The translations under genes were made by a program, and so were the position numbers. Source: Pseudothermotoga_B sp051235805 (lineage in GTDB: Bacteria; Thermotogota; Thermotogae; Thermotogales; DSM-5069). Taken from it: a stretch of 64,000 bases of DNA. The DNA lies in NCBI RefSeq assembly GCF_051235805.1, contig NZ_JBPNXV010000001.1, positions 1,178,001-1,242,000 on the forward strand, in the 5' to 3' direction. Positions within the stretch are counted from its first letter, which is position 1. Every line of letters starts with the position of its first letter. Positions 7,773-16,073 of this stretch are shown here, piece by piece. Below the pieces are notes generated by a model that was not told where the DNA came from, did no database searches, and saw only the letters and a program-made list of their open reading frames with translations.

Positions 7773-8797
7773 AGATACAATCAGTTTGCTTCAGAAGAGT
7801 TCTGTATCAGTACTTTGAGCCATTCACGATCTCGCTGGGAACACATGAAGAGCAGGAAAACATTGAGGTGGCTGTGAGACTCGAAGATGGTACTGAAGGC
7901 TGGGGAGAGGCGTCGGCATTGTTTGTAATTTCAGGTGAAACACCGCAGATGCTTGAGAAGATGGAAGAGACAGTAAAAGAAATGATAGTTGGAAAAGATG
8001 TCGAAGGATATATGAACCTGTTCAGCATAACACAGAACCTTCGTGCAACTCCATCTATAAAGGCAGCAGTGGAATTCGCAATCATCGACGCATTTTGCAA
8101 GATTAACTGTATTAAGCCATATCAGTTTTTTGGTGGAGCCAAGAACAAACTTGAAACAGACAAGACCGTTGGAATAGAAGACCTTCAGACTACTTTGTCT
8201 AAGGTAAAGCGAATCTACAACGAAGGCTTCAAAAAGATAAAGATAAAGGTCGGTAGGGATGTCAAAGGTGACATAGAGAGAGTTGTCAGATCAAACGAGA
8301 TTGCACCAGACGCAAGTTTTGTTGTCGATGCCAATCAAGGTTTCACGCCAAAGGAAGCAGTCTATTTCATCAAGGCACTCGCCGATGAGTCTGTGAATGT
8401 TGACGTCTTCGAGCAACCCGTTTTCAGATATGACATAGATGGTTTGAGATTTGTGCGATGGAACAGTCCTTACCCAGTTGCGGCAGATGAGAGTGTTTTC
8501 ACAAAATATGACGCACTGAGAGTGATTAAAGAAGACGCAGTTGATGTGATAAATATCAAGTTGATGAAATCAGGCCTGAGTGACGCACTGGCGATAGTTC
8601 AGATCGCTCAAGCCGCAAACGTGAAACTCATGATTGGCTGTATGGGTGAAAGTAGCCTTGGTATCAGGCAGAGCGTTCATTTTGCTGCAGGTACAGGAGC
8701 ATTTACGTATTACGATCTGGACGCACATCTATCTCTTAAAGAAGAAAAGTTCAGAGGAGACTTCATACAAGAAGGTCCCTTTATTCTTTTAGATTGA
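7769..8797 (+). CDS. Enolase-superfamily racemase/epimerase (dipeptide epimerase or DgcA-like)
   Basis: 342 aa, muconate-lactonizing-enzyme subgroup. Catalytic set visible: KIKIKVG (KxK) near residue 155, metal ligands in VVDANQG, VFEQPV and ADES, and the second-side lysine in NIKLMKSG. Relatives are L-Ala-D/L-Glu epimerases of peptidoglycan recycling (Thermotoga TM0006 type) and DgcA, which racemises N-acetyl-D-glutamate. Translational coupling to the DUF1611 gene favours the second, but specificity cannot be settled by eye. GTG start. Confidence 0.85.
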   Translation: MKIQSVCFRRVLYQYFEPFTISLGTHEEQENIEVAVRLEDGTEGWGEASALFVISGETPQMLEKMEETVKEMIVGKDVEGYMNLFSITQNLRATPSIKAAVEFAIIDAFCKINCIKPYQFFGGAKNKLETDKTVGIEDLQTTLSKVKRIYNEGFKKIKIKVGRDVKGDIERVVRSNEIAPDASFVVDANQGFTPKEAVYFIKALADESVNVDVFEQPVFRYDIDGLRFVRWNSPYPVAADESVFTKYDALRVIKEDAVDVINIKLMKSGLSDALAIVQIAQAANVKLMIGCMGESSLGIRQSVHFAAGTGAFTYYDLDAHLSLKEEKFRGDFIQEGPFILLD

Positions 8798-8809
8798 GGA
8801 CTGCAACAA

Positions 8810-8830
8810 ATTAGACTTAAAAAGTCTAAT
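8810..8830 (+). promoter_or_regulatory. Putative IscR/Rrf2-type operator upstream of the suf operon
   Basis: Perfect 9-base inverted repeat ATTAGACTT (8810-8818), AAA, AAGTCTAAT (8822-8830). The core reads GACT-N5-AGTC, the same spacing as IscR type 1 sites (GACT-RWWWY-AGTC). There is no U-run behind it, so a terminator for the upstream gene is less likely. A TAATAT at 8828-8833 could be part of a -10. Confidence 0.5.
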
Positions 8831-8839
8831 ATAAACGTA

Positions 8840-8883
8840 AACCACACCATGTAAAATCTCAGTAGAAGGGAGATGGTGTGGTT
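8840..8883 (+). promoter_or_regulatory. Hairpin enclosing the sufC ribosome-binding site and start
   Basis: AACCACACCAT (8840-8850) is perfectly complementary to ATGGTGTGGTT (8873-8883), an 11-pair stem with a 22-base loop that contains the SD GAAGGGAG. All candidate sufC starts up to 8882 lie in the 3' arm. This could control translation or serve as an RNA or protein binding site. Confidence 0.45.
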
Positions 8884-9616
8884 GTTTGTGTTGAAGAACC
8901 TGAGCCTTAAGAAGAATGAAAAAGAGATTCTCAGAGACATAAACGTTGCCTTCGATGCCGGGAAAGTATATGCAATTCTTGGCACAAATGGTGCGGGCAA
9001 GTCTTCCTTAGCGTATGTGCTAATGGGTGTAAATGATTACAAACCAACTTCGGGGAAGATCCTCTTAGACGGCGAAGATATAACAGATTTGTCGGTGACT
9101 GAAAGGGCGAAGAGAGGAATTACGCTGCTGTGGCAAGAACCGGTTAGATTTCAAGGTCTCAGTGTAGAGCAATACTTGACACTGGGTGGAAAAATAAGAG
9201 CATCGAGGGATGAACTTGAATCGATTCTCGAATCGGTAGGATTGTCTGGAAAACTCTATCTTCATCGGATGGTCGATGGGCTACTGAGCGGTGGTGAAAG
9301 AAAGAGAGTAGAACTCGCCTCGGTGCTCTTGTTGAAGCCGAGGTATGCAATCCTTGACGAGCCGGATTCGGGTATCGATATAATGTCTTTGTCGATGATA
9401 GAGAAAGTGATGGAACACATAGTAAAAGGCAACGGGTCGGTTATACTCATAACACACCGTGAGGAAATCGCGCGAATAGCACACGAAGCGTATCTGCTGT
9501 GCAATGGTTCAATACTCGCACACGGTTCACCTGATAAGATCATCGAGTATTACAAGAATAAGTGTGACAACTGTTCTCACGCGAATCTACCTGCAGTAGA
9601 GGAAGTGAAAATATGA
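8873..9616 (+). CDS. sufC: Fe-S assembly ATPase SufC
   Basis: ABC-class ATPase of the SUF scaffold complex; drives conformational change of SufB-type partners during cluster assembly. Walker A is GTNGAGKSS, signature LLSGGERKRVELAS, Walker B YAILDEPDSGIDI, switch His in ILITHRE. 247 aa from the ATG at 8873. That ATG abuts the SD, so the TTG at 8882 (9-base spacing) may be the true start. The C-terminal tail carries a CDNC pair not needed for ATPase function. Overlaps the next gene by four bases (ATGA). Confidence 0.92.
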   Translation: MVWLFVLKNLSLKKNEKEILRDINVAFDAGKVYAILGTNGAGKSSLAYVLMGVNDYKPTSGKILLDGEDITDLSVTERAKRGITLLWQEPVRFQGLSVEQYLTLGGKIRASRDELESILESVGLSGKLYLHRMVDGLLSGGERKRVELASVLLLKPRYAILDEPDSGIDIMSLSMIEKVMEHIVKGNGSVILITHREEIARIAHEAYLLCNGSILAHGSPDKIIEYYKNKCDNCSHANLPAVEEVKI

Positions 9617-10572
9617 TAAGTATCGTTGATCAAAAGAAAGAGTTCGAACTTTTGAAAAAGGCATACGAAAAGGCTGGCGGGGATGCTTCCAAATTCTTAG
9701 ATAAAAGGGTCGCGTCATTGATTATTAGTGGCAATAAGGTGATAGGTTTAAACGGGTTAAATGGTGTGGAGATTCAACCAGAACAAATACAAGATGGCGT
9801 GAAGGCAAAGGTGTTGATAAAGAAAGACACTGTGCTCACAACACCTATACATATCTGTACCGGATTTCTCGAGAAACATGGGTTACAGAGAGTGATCTTC
9901 GAGATAGAGGTGCAAGAAAATGCTCAGGTGAAGTTTGTTGCACATTGTACTTTTCCATGGGCTGAACAATTCACGCACGATGCTCTTGCGATCGTGCATG
10001 TAGGAAAAAACGCAAAGATGTACTACGCTGATGAGCACTATCATTCCAACACAGGTTCTATACACCTGAAAACGACAACGAGAGCAACCGTAGAGGAAGG
10101 CGGAGTCTTTATAAACAACTTCACTTTGACCAAGACACGAATTGGTAAGCTTCATCTGGATGCATCAGTGGAGTTGCACACAAATGCAAAGGCAGATCTT
10201 TCAGTGAAAGTGAAAGCAAGCAAAACAGATGAAGTAGCTATAAGAGAAAAACTCAATCTTTTTGGCGATTATGCAAGCGGAATAGCAAAGACGACCGTTA
10301 TCGCTTTAGATCAATCGAAAGCGAGAGTCGTGAATGAAGCTTATGGTGTTGGAGCCTACTCCAAGGGGCACATAAAGTGCGAAGAAGTGACAAAGGGAGA
10401 AGGCGTGGATGTCAGTACCATTCCGGTGTTGAAGGTTCTCAACGAGTTGGCTGAGCTCACACACGAAGCATCAATTGGTCGTGTCAACGCAAATCAACTT
10501 CAAACACTCATGGCAAAAGGATTGACAGAGGAAGAGGCAACTGAATTGATCATAAAAGGTCTCATAGGTTGA
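9613..10572 (+). CDS. SufB/SufD family Fe-S scaffold protein
   Basis: 319 aa. The beta-helix core of SufB/D is recognisable. The C-terminal region has GHIKCEEVTKGEG, with the Cys equivalent to the essential SufB cysteine, and AELTHEASIGRVN, then the RGF-like end ATELIIKGLIG. Only one SufB/D gene is present, so SufC probably works with a homodimer of this protein (minimal SufBC arrangement). It is shorter than E. coli SufB because the N-terminal domain is reduced. Translationally coupled to sufC. Confidence 0.9.
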   Translation: MISIVDQKKEFELLKKAYEKAGGDASKFLDKRVASLIISGNKVIGLNGLNGVEIQPEQIQDGVKAKVLIKKDTVLTTPIHICTGFLEKHGLQRVIFEIEVQENAQVKFVAHCTFPWAEQFTHDALAIVHVGKNAKMYYADEHYHSNTGSIHLKTTTRATVEEGGVFINNFTLTKTRIGKLHLDASVELHTNAKADLSVKVKASKTDEVAIREKLNLFGDYASGIAKTTVIALDQSKARVVNEAYGVGAYSKGHIKCEEVTKGEGVDVSTIPVLKVLNELAELTHEASIGRVNANQLQTLMAKGLTEEEATELIIKGLIG

Positions 10573-10594
10573 GACAAAAACAGGGGGTGTGAAG

Positions 10595-11416
10595 ATGAAC
10601 GAGTACGTTCAAAAGGTGAAAGCTGCGGCTGAATTTCTCAAAGCGAAGGTGGGTAATCTTCCAGAAGTTGGTGTGGTTCTTGGCTCTGGCTTGGGGAAGA
10701 TTGCCGATGTACTGCAAGAACCTCAGAGATTTCATTATTCAGAAATACCGGGCTTCCCTGTGTCAACGGCACCGGGGCATAAGGGAGAGTTGATCTTTGG
10801 TAAGTTGGGCAAGAAGAATGTCGTTTTGATGAACGGCCGCTTTCATTATTACGAGGGATATTCCATGCAGGAGGTTACCTTTCCAATCAGAGTCATGCAA
10901 TTGCTTGGTGTGAAGTATCTTTTTGTTACCAACGCATCGGGAGGACTCAACCCAGTCTTTGATGTTGGAAAACCCATGATCATAACAGACCACATAAATT
11001 TCATGCACGACAATCCACTGAGAGGTCCAAACGTTGAGGAGTGGGGACCAAGATTTCCAGATATGAGTGTTCCCTACGACAGAGAGTTGATCAAACTCGC
11101 AAAGATGGCAGCACAGGAAGAAAAGATAGATGTGTACGCAGGTGTCTACGTTGCAGTTACTGGACCGAATTTCGAAACACCTGCCGAGCTGAAGATGTTC
11201 AGAAATCTTGGAGCAGACGCAGTTGGCATGTCGACTGTACCAGAAGTCATCGTGGCAAGACATGCAGGTATAAAGGTTCTCGGTTTGTCGGCAATAACAG
11301 ATAGAGCCGTCCCAGAGGATCTCAAACCATTGAGCGCGGAGGAAGTTCTCGAAGTGGCTGAAAAGACTGGAGAAAAGATGGCTCGGATAATTTTGCGGGT
11401 GATAGAACATCTATGA
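10595..11416 (+). CDS. punA: Purine nucleoside phosphorylase
   Basis: Cleaves purine nucleosides with phosphate to base and ribose 1-phosphate. Trimeric class: VVLGSGLGKIADVL (phosphate loop), FPVSTAPGHKGELIFG, NGRFHYYEGYSMQEV, TNASGGLNPVFDVG, the GPNFETPAE specificity loop and MSTVPEVIVARH. 273 aa from the ATG at 10595 (SD GGGGGTG), normal length. It lies inside the suf operon with 22- and 11-base gaps to its neighbours, so it is probably co-transcribed with Fe-S genes, an uncommon position. Confidence 0.93.
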   Translation: MNEYVQKVKAAAEFLKAKVGNLPEVGVVLGSGLGKIADVLQEPQRFHYSEIPGFPVSTAPGHKGELIFGKLGKKNVVLMNGRFHYYEGYSMQEVTFPIRVMQLLGVKYLFVTNASGGLNPVFDVGKPMIITDHINFMHDNPLRGPNVEEWGPRFPDMSVPYDRELIKLAKMAAQEEKIDVYAGVYVAVTGPNFETPAELKMFRNLGADAVGMSTVPEVIVARHAGIKVLGLSAITDRAVPEDLKPLSAEEVLEVAEKTGEKMARIILRVIEHL

Positions 11417-11427
11417 GGAGGAGGTAA

Positions 11428-12594
11428 ATGAAAGTCTTTTTGGACAATTGTCGGACCACAAGGGTGCTCCCAGAGGTATTACAGGTTGTTCAAAGTTACA
11501 TGGCTGAGAACTTTGCAAGACCAGATGGTCTTTACGAATCTGCTCAGCAGGTCTATGATGATCTGATAACTGCGAGAGAATTCTTTGCAAGATCGATAAA
11601 TGCCGATTTTCCAGAAGAAATAGTCTTCACATCGGGCGCAACGGAGTCGAATAACCTTGCCATCTTGGGTGTAGCGAGGGCTAACAGGAAGAATGGTAAT
11701 CACATAATCATCTCTGCGCTTGAACACGGTTCAGTAATGAGTATTGCTTCTCGGTTGAAAGAAGAAGGGTTCGAAGTTACTGTAGTACCAGTTGATAACG
11801 AAGGAATAATAAGATTGAACGAACTTGAAAAAGCTATCAAACCAACTACGATACTTGTGAGCGTCATAGCCATAGGTCACTTTGTAGGATCTATTATGCC
11901 TCTTGAAGAAATAGGAGAAATCTTGAGTAGGCAAGATCATAAGATATACTTTCATACCGATGCTGCAGAGATGTACGCAAAATTCCCAGCTGATGTAAAA
12001 AAACTGAGAGTTGACCTGCTGAGTGTCAGTGGCCACAAGTTTCATGGACCGAAGGGCGTAGGTTTTCTCTACGTGAGGAAAGGTACAAGAATTGAGCCAA
12101 TTCTCTACGGCGCAGATTCCTTTGACAAACGCCGTCCAGGTGGAGAGAATGTCCCAGCTATAATGGGAATGAAGAAGGCTGCAGAACTTTCACTTGCAGA
12201 TATGGATCAGGCTCTTAAAAGGCTCCGAGAGCTTCAGGAGTACTTTATCGACAGAGTGGAATCTGAGATAGACAGTGTTATTCTGAACGGACCAAGGGGT
12301 ATGAAGAGAACACCGTATAACGTGAACTTCAGTTTTAGGTTCATCGAAGGTGAAGCAATAAGCCTTGGGCTGAGTATGGAAGGCGTAGAGGTGGCTACCG
12401 GATCAGCTTGTGCTTCAGAGAAACTCGAACCCAACTACGCTATTCTGGCAATAGGTGGAGATCACGAAAGGGCACATGGATCTATTAGATTTACTTTTGA
12501 CAGATTCACTACCAGGGAGCAGATAGACTACACTGTCGAGAAGTTGAAGTCCGTGGTCAGTTGGCTGAGAAAGATCAGTCCGTTCAAAGGGTAG
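11428..12594 (+). CDS. Cysteine desulfurase, NifS-like (first copy)
   Basis: PLP enzyme that takes sulfur from cysteine and forms a persulfide for Fe-S assembly. TSGATESNNLAI (PLP phosphate), EHGSV (stacking His), HTDAAEMYAKFP, SGHKFHGPKG (PLP Lys near 203) and the catalytic cysteine in TGSACASEKLEP near 328. The otherwise conserved N-terminus LDNAATT is replaced by LDNCRTT, unlike the second copy. 388 aa. SD GAGGAGG before the ATG. Followed after 12 bases by an IscU/SufU-like scaffold, its likely partner. Confidence 0.9.
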   Translation: MKVFLDNCRTTRVLPEVLQVVQSYMAENFARPDGLYESAQQVYDDLITAREFFARSINADFPEEIVFTSGATESNNLAILGVARANRKNGNHIIISALEHGSVMSIASRLKEEGFEVTVVPVDNEGIIRLNELEKAIKPTTILVSVIAIGHFVGSIMPLEEIGEILSRQDHKIYFHTDAAEMYAKFPADVKKLRVDLLSVSGHKFHGPKGVGFLYVRKGTRIEPILYGADSFDKRRPGGENVPAIMGMKKAAELSLADMDQALKRLRELQEYFIDRVESEIDSVILNGPRGMKRTPYNVNFSFRFIEGEAISLGLSMEGVEVATGSACASEKLEPNYAILAIGGDHERAHGSIRFTFDRFTTREQIDYTVEKLKSVVSWLRKISPFKG

Positions 12595-12606
12595 GCAGGT
12601 GATCTT

Positions 12607-12981
12607 ATGCTCAAATACACCGAATTAGTCATGGATCACTTCAAGAATCCAAGAAACCTTGGGAGAATTGACGATGCAGATGCTCAAGCTACAGAAGGAA
12701 GCATTGCCTGTGGTGATATGATGACAGTCTATCTGAAAGTTGAAGATGGCAAGATCGCAGACATTAAATTCGAATCTTATGGTTGTGCTGCAAACATAGC
12801 AACTGCTTCGATGATGACCGAAGTTGTAAAGGGTCTTTCGATCGAAGAGGCGAAGAAGCTGAGTTGGAAGGAGATAGTCGAAAGACTTGGTGGCTTACCA
12901 CAGATCAAGTATCATTGCAGTAACCTTGCAGTCGACACACTGAAAAAAGCGATCGAAGCTTACGAGGGAAAAAGGCAATAA
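12607..12981 (+). CDS. IscU/SufU-like Fe-S scaffold (intact ligands)
   Basis: 124 aa NifU-N domain. Accepts sulfur from a cysteine desulfurase and holds or relays it. The three conserved cysteine positions are present: ACGD near residue 38, YGCAAN near 60 and HCSNLA near 101. It lacks the 18-21-residue Gram-positive SufU insert as far as I can judge, so it is closer to IscU. Lies between the two desulfurase genes in the suf operon. Confidence 0.9.
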   Translation: MLKYTELVMDHFKNPRNLGRIDDADAQATEGSIACGDMMTVYLKVEDGKIADIKFESYGCAANIATASMMTEVVKGLSIEEAKKLSWKEIVERLGGLPQIKYHCSNLAVDTLKKAIEAYEGKRQ

Positions 12982-12996
12982 AAGGGAGTGTTCGAC

Positions 12997-14124
12997 ATGA
13001 GAGTCTATCTCGATCACGCGGCAACAACGAGAGTTTTTCCACAGGTCGCACAGGAAGTATACAGAGTTTTCACGGAAAACTTCGGCAATGCCTCGAGTTT
13101 GCACTCTCATGGTGAAGAGGCAAAACAGATCTACGAAAAAGCAAGGTTAACCATTGCTGAGTATCTGAAGGTTCAACCTCAAGAGATCTATTTTACATCT
13201 GGTGGTACTGAATCTGACAACATAGCCATAATGGGTTTTCTTAAGGCAAACTTCCCCGAAGGTGGGCACGTGATAACGACGCAAATCGAACACCCTGCCG
13301 TGTTGGAAGTTGCAAGGTATCTTGAGCAAAGAGGATACGATGTGACCTATTTGAAGCCGACAGTCGATGGTTATGTGACACCCGAGGACTTTAAGAGGGC
13401 AATCAGAAAAAACACAGTCCTCGCATCAATAATGTGGGTCAACAACGAAACAGGTGTCATTCAACCGATAGAGGAGATTTCAAAGATCAGCAAGGAATAT
13501 GGAATAGTTCTTCACAGTGATGCTGTTCAAGCTGTTGGAAAGATACCAATCGATGGGAAATTAGTTGATATGCTTTCTGCTTCTGGTCACAAGTTTTATG
13601 CTCCAAAGGGATGTGGCTTTCTTTACGTAAACAGCAAGTTGAAAGTTGCTCCAATCACCTACGGCGGAGGTCATGAGAGAGGCTTGCGCAGTGGCACGGA
13701 GAATGTCCCTGGTGCTCACGGAATGGCAGTGGCACTGAAGATGATCGAAGAGAACTTCAACGAGTGGTCCAAGAGGCTGGAAAAGCTCAAGAAAAAGATT
13801 CTCGAAAGCCTAACACAGCTAACCGATTACCATATCAATGGAAGGAACACCGTCTCTTCACACATCAATCTCTCCTTCAAGGGAGTTCACGGTGAAGCGC
13901 TTGCTACCGCCCTTGATATGCACGGTGTGTCTGTCTCAACAGTCTCTGCCTGTTCTTCACATCACAAAGTCAGTAAGTCACATGTTCTAAAAGCGATGGA
14001 CCTGGAAGAGTGGATGATAGATGGGGCTATCAGGATTTCAGTCGGTTATGACAACAGTGAAGAAGAAGTACAATATTTCACAGAAATACTTTCACAGGAA
14101 GTGAAACGTCTGAGAAAGATTTAG
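12997..14124 (+). CDS. Cysteine desulfurase, NifS/IscS-like (second copy)
   Basis: 375 aa from the ATG at 12997 (AGGGAG 10 bases upstream; an in-frame GTG at 12988 abuts the SD). Canonical LDHAATTRVFP start, TSGGTESDN, EHPAVLEV, HSDAVQAVG, SASGHKFYAPKG with the PLP lysine near 197, and GGGHERGLRSGTENV. The active cysteine is in STVSACSSHHKVS near 318. It differs clearly from the first copy, so it is not a recent duplicate. It pairs with the degenerate scaffold downstream. Confidence 0.9.
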   Translation: MRVYLDHAATTRVFPQVAQEVYRVFTENFGNASSLHSHGEEAKQIYEKARLTIAEYLKVQPQEIYFTSGGTESDNIAIMGFLKANFPEGGHVITTQIEHPAVLEVARYLEQRGYDVTYLKPTVDGYVTPEDFKRAIRKNTVLASIMWVNNETGVIQPIEEISKISKEYGIVLHSDAVQAVGKIPIDGKLVDMLSASGHKFYAPKGCGFLYVNSKLKVAPITYGGGHERGLRSGTENVPGAHGMAVALKMIEENFNEWSKRLEKLKKKILESLTQLTDYHINGRNTVSSHINLSFKGVHGEALATALDMHGVSVSTVSACSSHHKVSKSHVLKAMDLEEWMIDGAIRISVGYDNSEEEVQYFTEILSQEVKRLRKI

Positions 14125-14134
14125 GAGTGGTTCA

Positions 14135-14491
14135 ATGGCGTATTCGCAGAAGTTCAAGGAACTGTTCATGTATCCCAGACACGCTCAAGAGATCGAGTAC
14201 ACACATACAGCTGAGGTTGTTTACCCCGATCATGGTGATAGGGTTCGAATCTTTCTCAAAATAGAGAACTACGTGGTGAAAGATGTGGCTTTCAAAGCCA
14301 TTGGTTGTCCGAGGGTCATTGCGGCATCTGAAGCGCTCTGCAGATTGGCGAACGGTAAGCACGTGGATTATGTAAAGTCTTTGAACGAGGAACACATAAG
14401 ACAAGAGATGGAGTTCTTTGACAAAGGTTTTGATTGCATTAGAGCACCACTCGAAGCCATCAAGAAGGCACTTACCAAGATAGAGTCATGA
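14135..14491 (+). CDS. Divergent IscU/NifU-N-like protein with altered ligands
   Basis: 118 aa. Same fold signature as the first scaffold (YSQKFKELFMYPRHAQEI, then VAFKAIGCPRVIAASEAL). The first ligand motif ACGD is replaced by PDHGDR and the third HCSNLA by FDCIRAP, so only the second cysteine is in its usual context. It probably cannot hold a cluster in the normal way and may be a sulfur carrier or a regulator of the paired desulfurase. Ends overlapping the ZIP gene by four bases. Confidence 0.75.
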   Translation: MAYSQKFKELFMYPRHAQEIEYTHTAEVVYPDHGDRVRIFLKIENYVVKDVAFKAIGCPRVIAASEALCRLANGKHVDYVKSLNEEHIRQEMEFFDKGFDCIRAPLEAIKKALTKIES

Positions 14492-15228
14492 ACGGATTTT
14501 CAAGGGGAATTCTTTATAGCGCTGTAGCCGGCATGGCAACAGGCTTGGGCGCTTTGCCATTTTTGTTTCTCAAAAGGCAGATGAACGACAGGTTCATCGA
14601 CAGTTCACTTGGGTTTGCGGCAGGGGTGATGCTTGCTGCAAGTGCGTTTAGTCTTGTAGTCCCTGCGATGGAACTCGGTGGACCAGTTAGGTTCTCCATT
14701 GGATTCATCTTAGGTGGAATCTTAGTCGATCTCGTGGATAAGTTCATCCCGCACGAACACTTTACCAAAGGGCATGAAGGTATCGAATCTAAGAGATTGA
14801 AGGGCATATGGCTGTTCGTCATAGCTATAACGATTCACAACTTTCCAGAAGGGATGGCTGTTGGTGTTTCTGGTTTTACCCCCCATGCTTTCTCCGTTGC
14901 ACTCGCGATAGGTGTGCAGAACATTCCAGAAGGCGCAGCCGTTGTTGCTTCTTTGATAAATGCAAAATACGCTCCTTTGAAAGCCTTTTGGATCAGCTTT
15001 TTGACTGGCTTGGTGGAAATCATCGGTGGTCTATTAGGAGCACTCTTGATAAAAATCTCAACGCAGCTACTACCATATCTTATGGCTCTTGCCGCAGGAG
15101 CTATGGTCTTCGTCATCAGCGATGAGATAATTCCGGAAACACACCTCAGAGGCAAGGAGAGATTAACCACTTACTGGGTACTTATTGGCTTTACGACGAT
15201 GTCAGTCCTTGACCTTCTTTTGGGTTAG
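14488..15228 (+). CDS. ZIP family metal transporter
   Basis: 246 aa with about eight membrane helices. The intramembrane metal site is explicit: HNFPEGMAVG in helix 4 and QNIPEGAAV in helix 5, with a short His-containing cytoplasmic loop (PHEHFTKGHE) before. Members import Zn, Fe or Mn. As the last gene of the suf operon, coupled by an ATGA overlap, iron supply is an attractive role, but specificity is not visible. Convergent with the phosphoesterase gene (4-base overlap). Confidence 0.88.
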   Translation: MNGFSRGILYSAVAGMATGLGALPFLFLKRQMNDRFIDSSLGFAAGVMLAASAFSLVVPAMELGGPVRFSIGFILGGILVDLVDKFIPHEHFTKGHEGIESKRLKGIWLFVIAITIHNFPEGMAVGVSGFTPHAFSVALAIGVQNIPEGAAVVASLINAKYAPLKAFWISFLTGLVEIIGGLLGALLIKISTQLLPYLMALAAGAMVFVISDEIIPETHLRGKERLTTYWVLIGFTTMSVLDLLLG

Positions 15229-16073
15229 AAGAAGATCCACACCACGGAAAGAATGCCAAGAATCGTGCCGATAAGAACGGCCATTTGAGTGATATTCGAC
15301 TGCATCTTGTAGTCTGCTGATACTTTGAGCTGTTCGTATATGACAGCCTTTCCAAGTGGATCAACCTCTATCAGATACAAGGAGCTGGCACCAGAACCAG
15401 CCTCAAAGAGATAGCCACTGCCTATTTTCTCAAGTCTTGGACCCATGTGGTCATGACCACTCAGAACCAGATCAACCTCCGGAAAGGTTTCGAGTATCTT
15501 CTTATCGTGTTCATGTGGAAGATGGTTCAAACAGATAACGTAGTCAACCTTCGGGAGGTTTTCAAGAGTTTTCCTCAAAGATTCAAAAGGATCTCTTGGC
15601 AAGTTACCACAATGTTCAACCCTGTTGGCGAGATGTTGTACCGTCGTTAGACCAATAACAGCTATCTTCGTCCCACCGATCTCAAATACTCGATATGGAT
15701 CCAAACCATCGACATTTGCTCCTATCAATGATCTGTTGGATTTCTTATAAAATTCAAACCATTCGCGTGAAAAATAGTACTCGTGATTACCCAAAACCAT
15801 TGCATCATATTTTACCGTCTCTATGTACTCCATGACTTGTTGCCTGCTGTCACCGAAAAAAGGAAGTTGTAGTTTTGAATCAAAGAGATCTCCTGCGTCG
15901 AAAAGCAGCACGTCTTTTCTATCAAAAGTTGTAAGCCATTCTATTAAACCTGCAGGTCCAAGATCTTTTTCACTGAGTCTTTCGTGTAGATCACTGGTAA
16001 GAACTATTTTGAAAGCCAAACAGTTTGAGAAAATGGCGCAGATCAGAAAGAGAAATAAAACGAAACGCTGCAG
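15225..16073 (-). CDS. Membrane-anchored extracytoplasmic metallophosphoesterase (CTG start)
   Basis: Calcineurin-like phosphoesterase, 5'-nucleotidase-type N-domain. Metal ligands visible: TSDLHE, DAGDLFD, GNHEYY, LNHLPH and LSGHDHMGP; a C-terminal helix (MAVLIGTILGILSVVWIFF) would anchor it. The nearest usual start (TTG 16019) lacks any export signal. Reading back in frame gives a signal peptide (QRFVLFLFLICAIFS) beginning at a CTG at 16073-16071, exactly six bases after a perfect GGAGGTGA; the TGA of that SD is an in-frame stop and no ATG/GTG/TTG lies between. Full length 282 aa. Overlaps the upstream gene by 31 bases. Confidence 0.8.
   Translation of the reverse strand: MQRFVLFLFLICAIFSNCLAFKIVLTSDLHERLSEKDLGPAGLIEWLTTFDRKDVLLFDAGDLFDSKLQLPFFGDSRQQVMEYIETVKYDAMVLGNHEYYFSREWFEFYKKSNRSLIGANVDGLDPYRVFEIGGTKIAVIGLTTVQHLANRVEHCGNLPRDPFESLRKTLENLPKVDYVICLNHLPHEHDKKILETFPEVDLVLSGHDHMGPRLEKIGSGYLFEAGSGASSLYLIEVDPLGKAVIYEQLKVSADYKMQSNITQMAVLIGTILGILSVVWIFF

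Noticed and set aside
8810..8830. Palindrome as terminator of the racemase gene
   Set aside because: No U-run on the sense side and the stem is AT-rich; its GACT-N5-AGTC core fits an operator better.
10763..11410. 215-codon antisense open frame over punA
   Set aside because: Shadow of the reverse strand: rich in Cys/His/Ser, no family likeness, no SD, fully inside a conserved enzyme gene.
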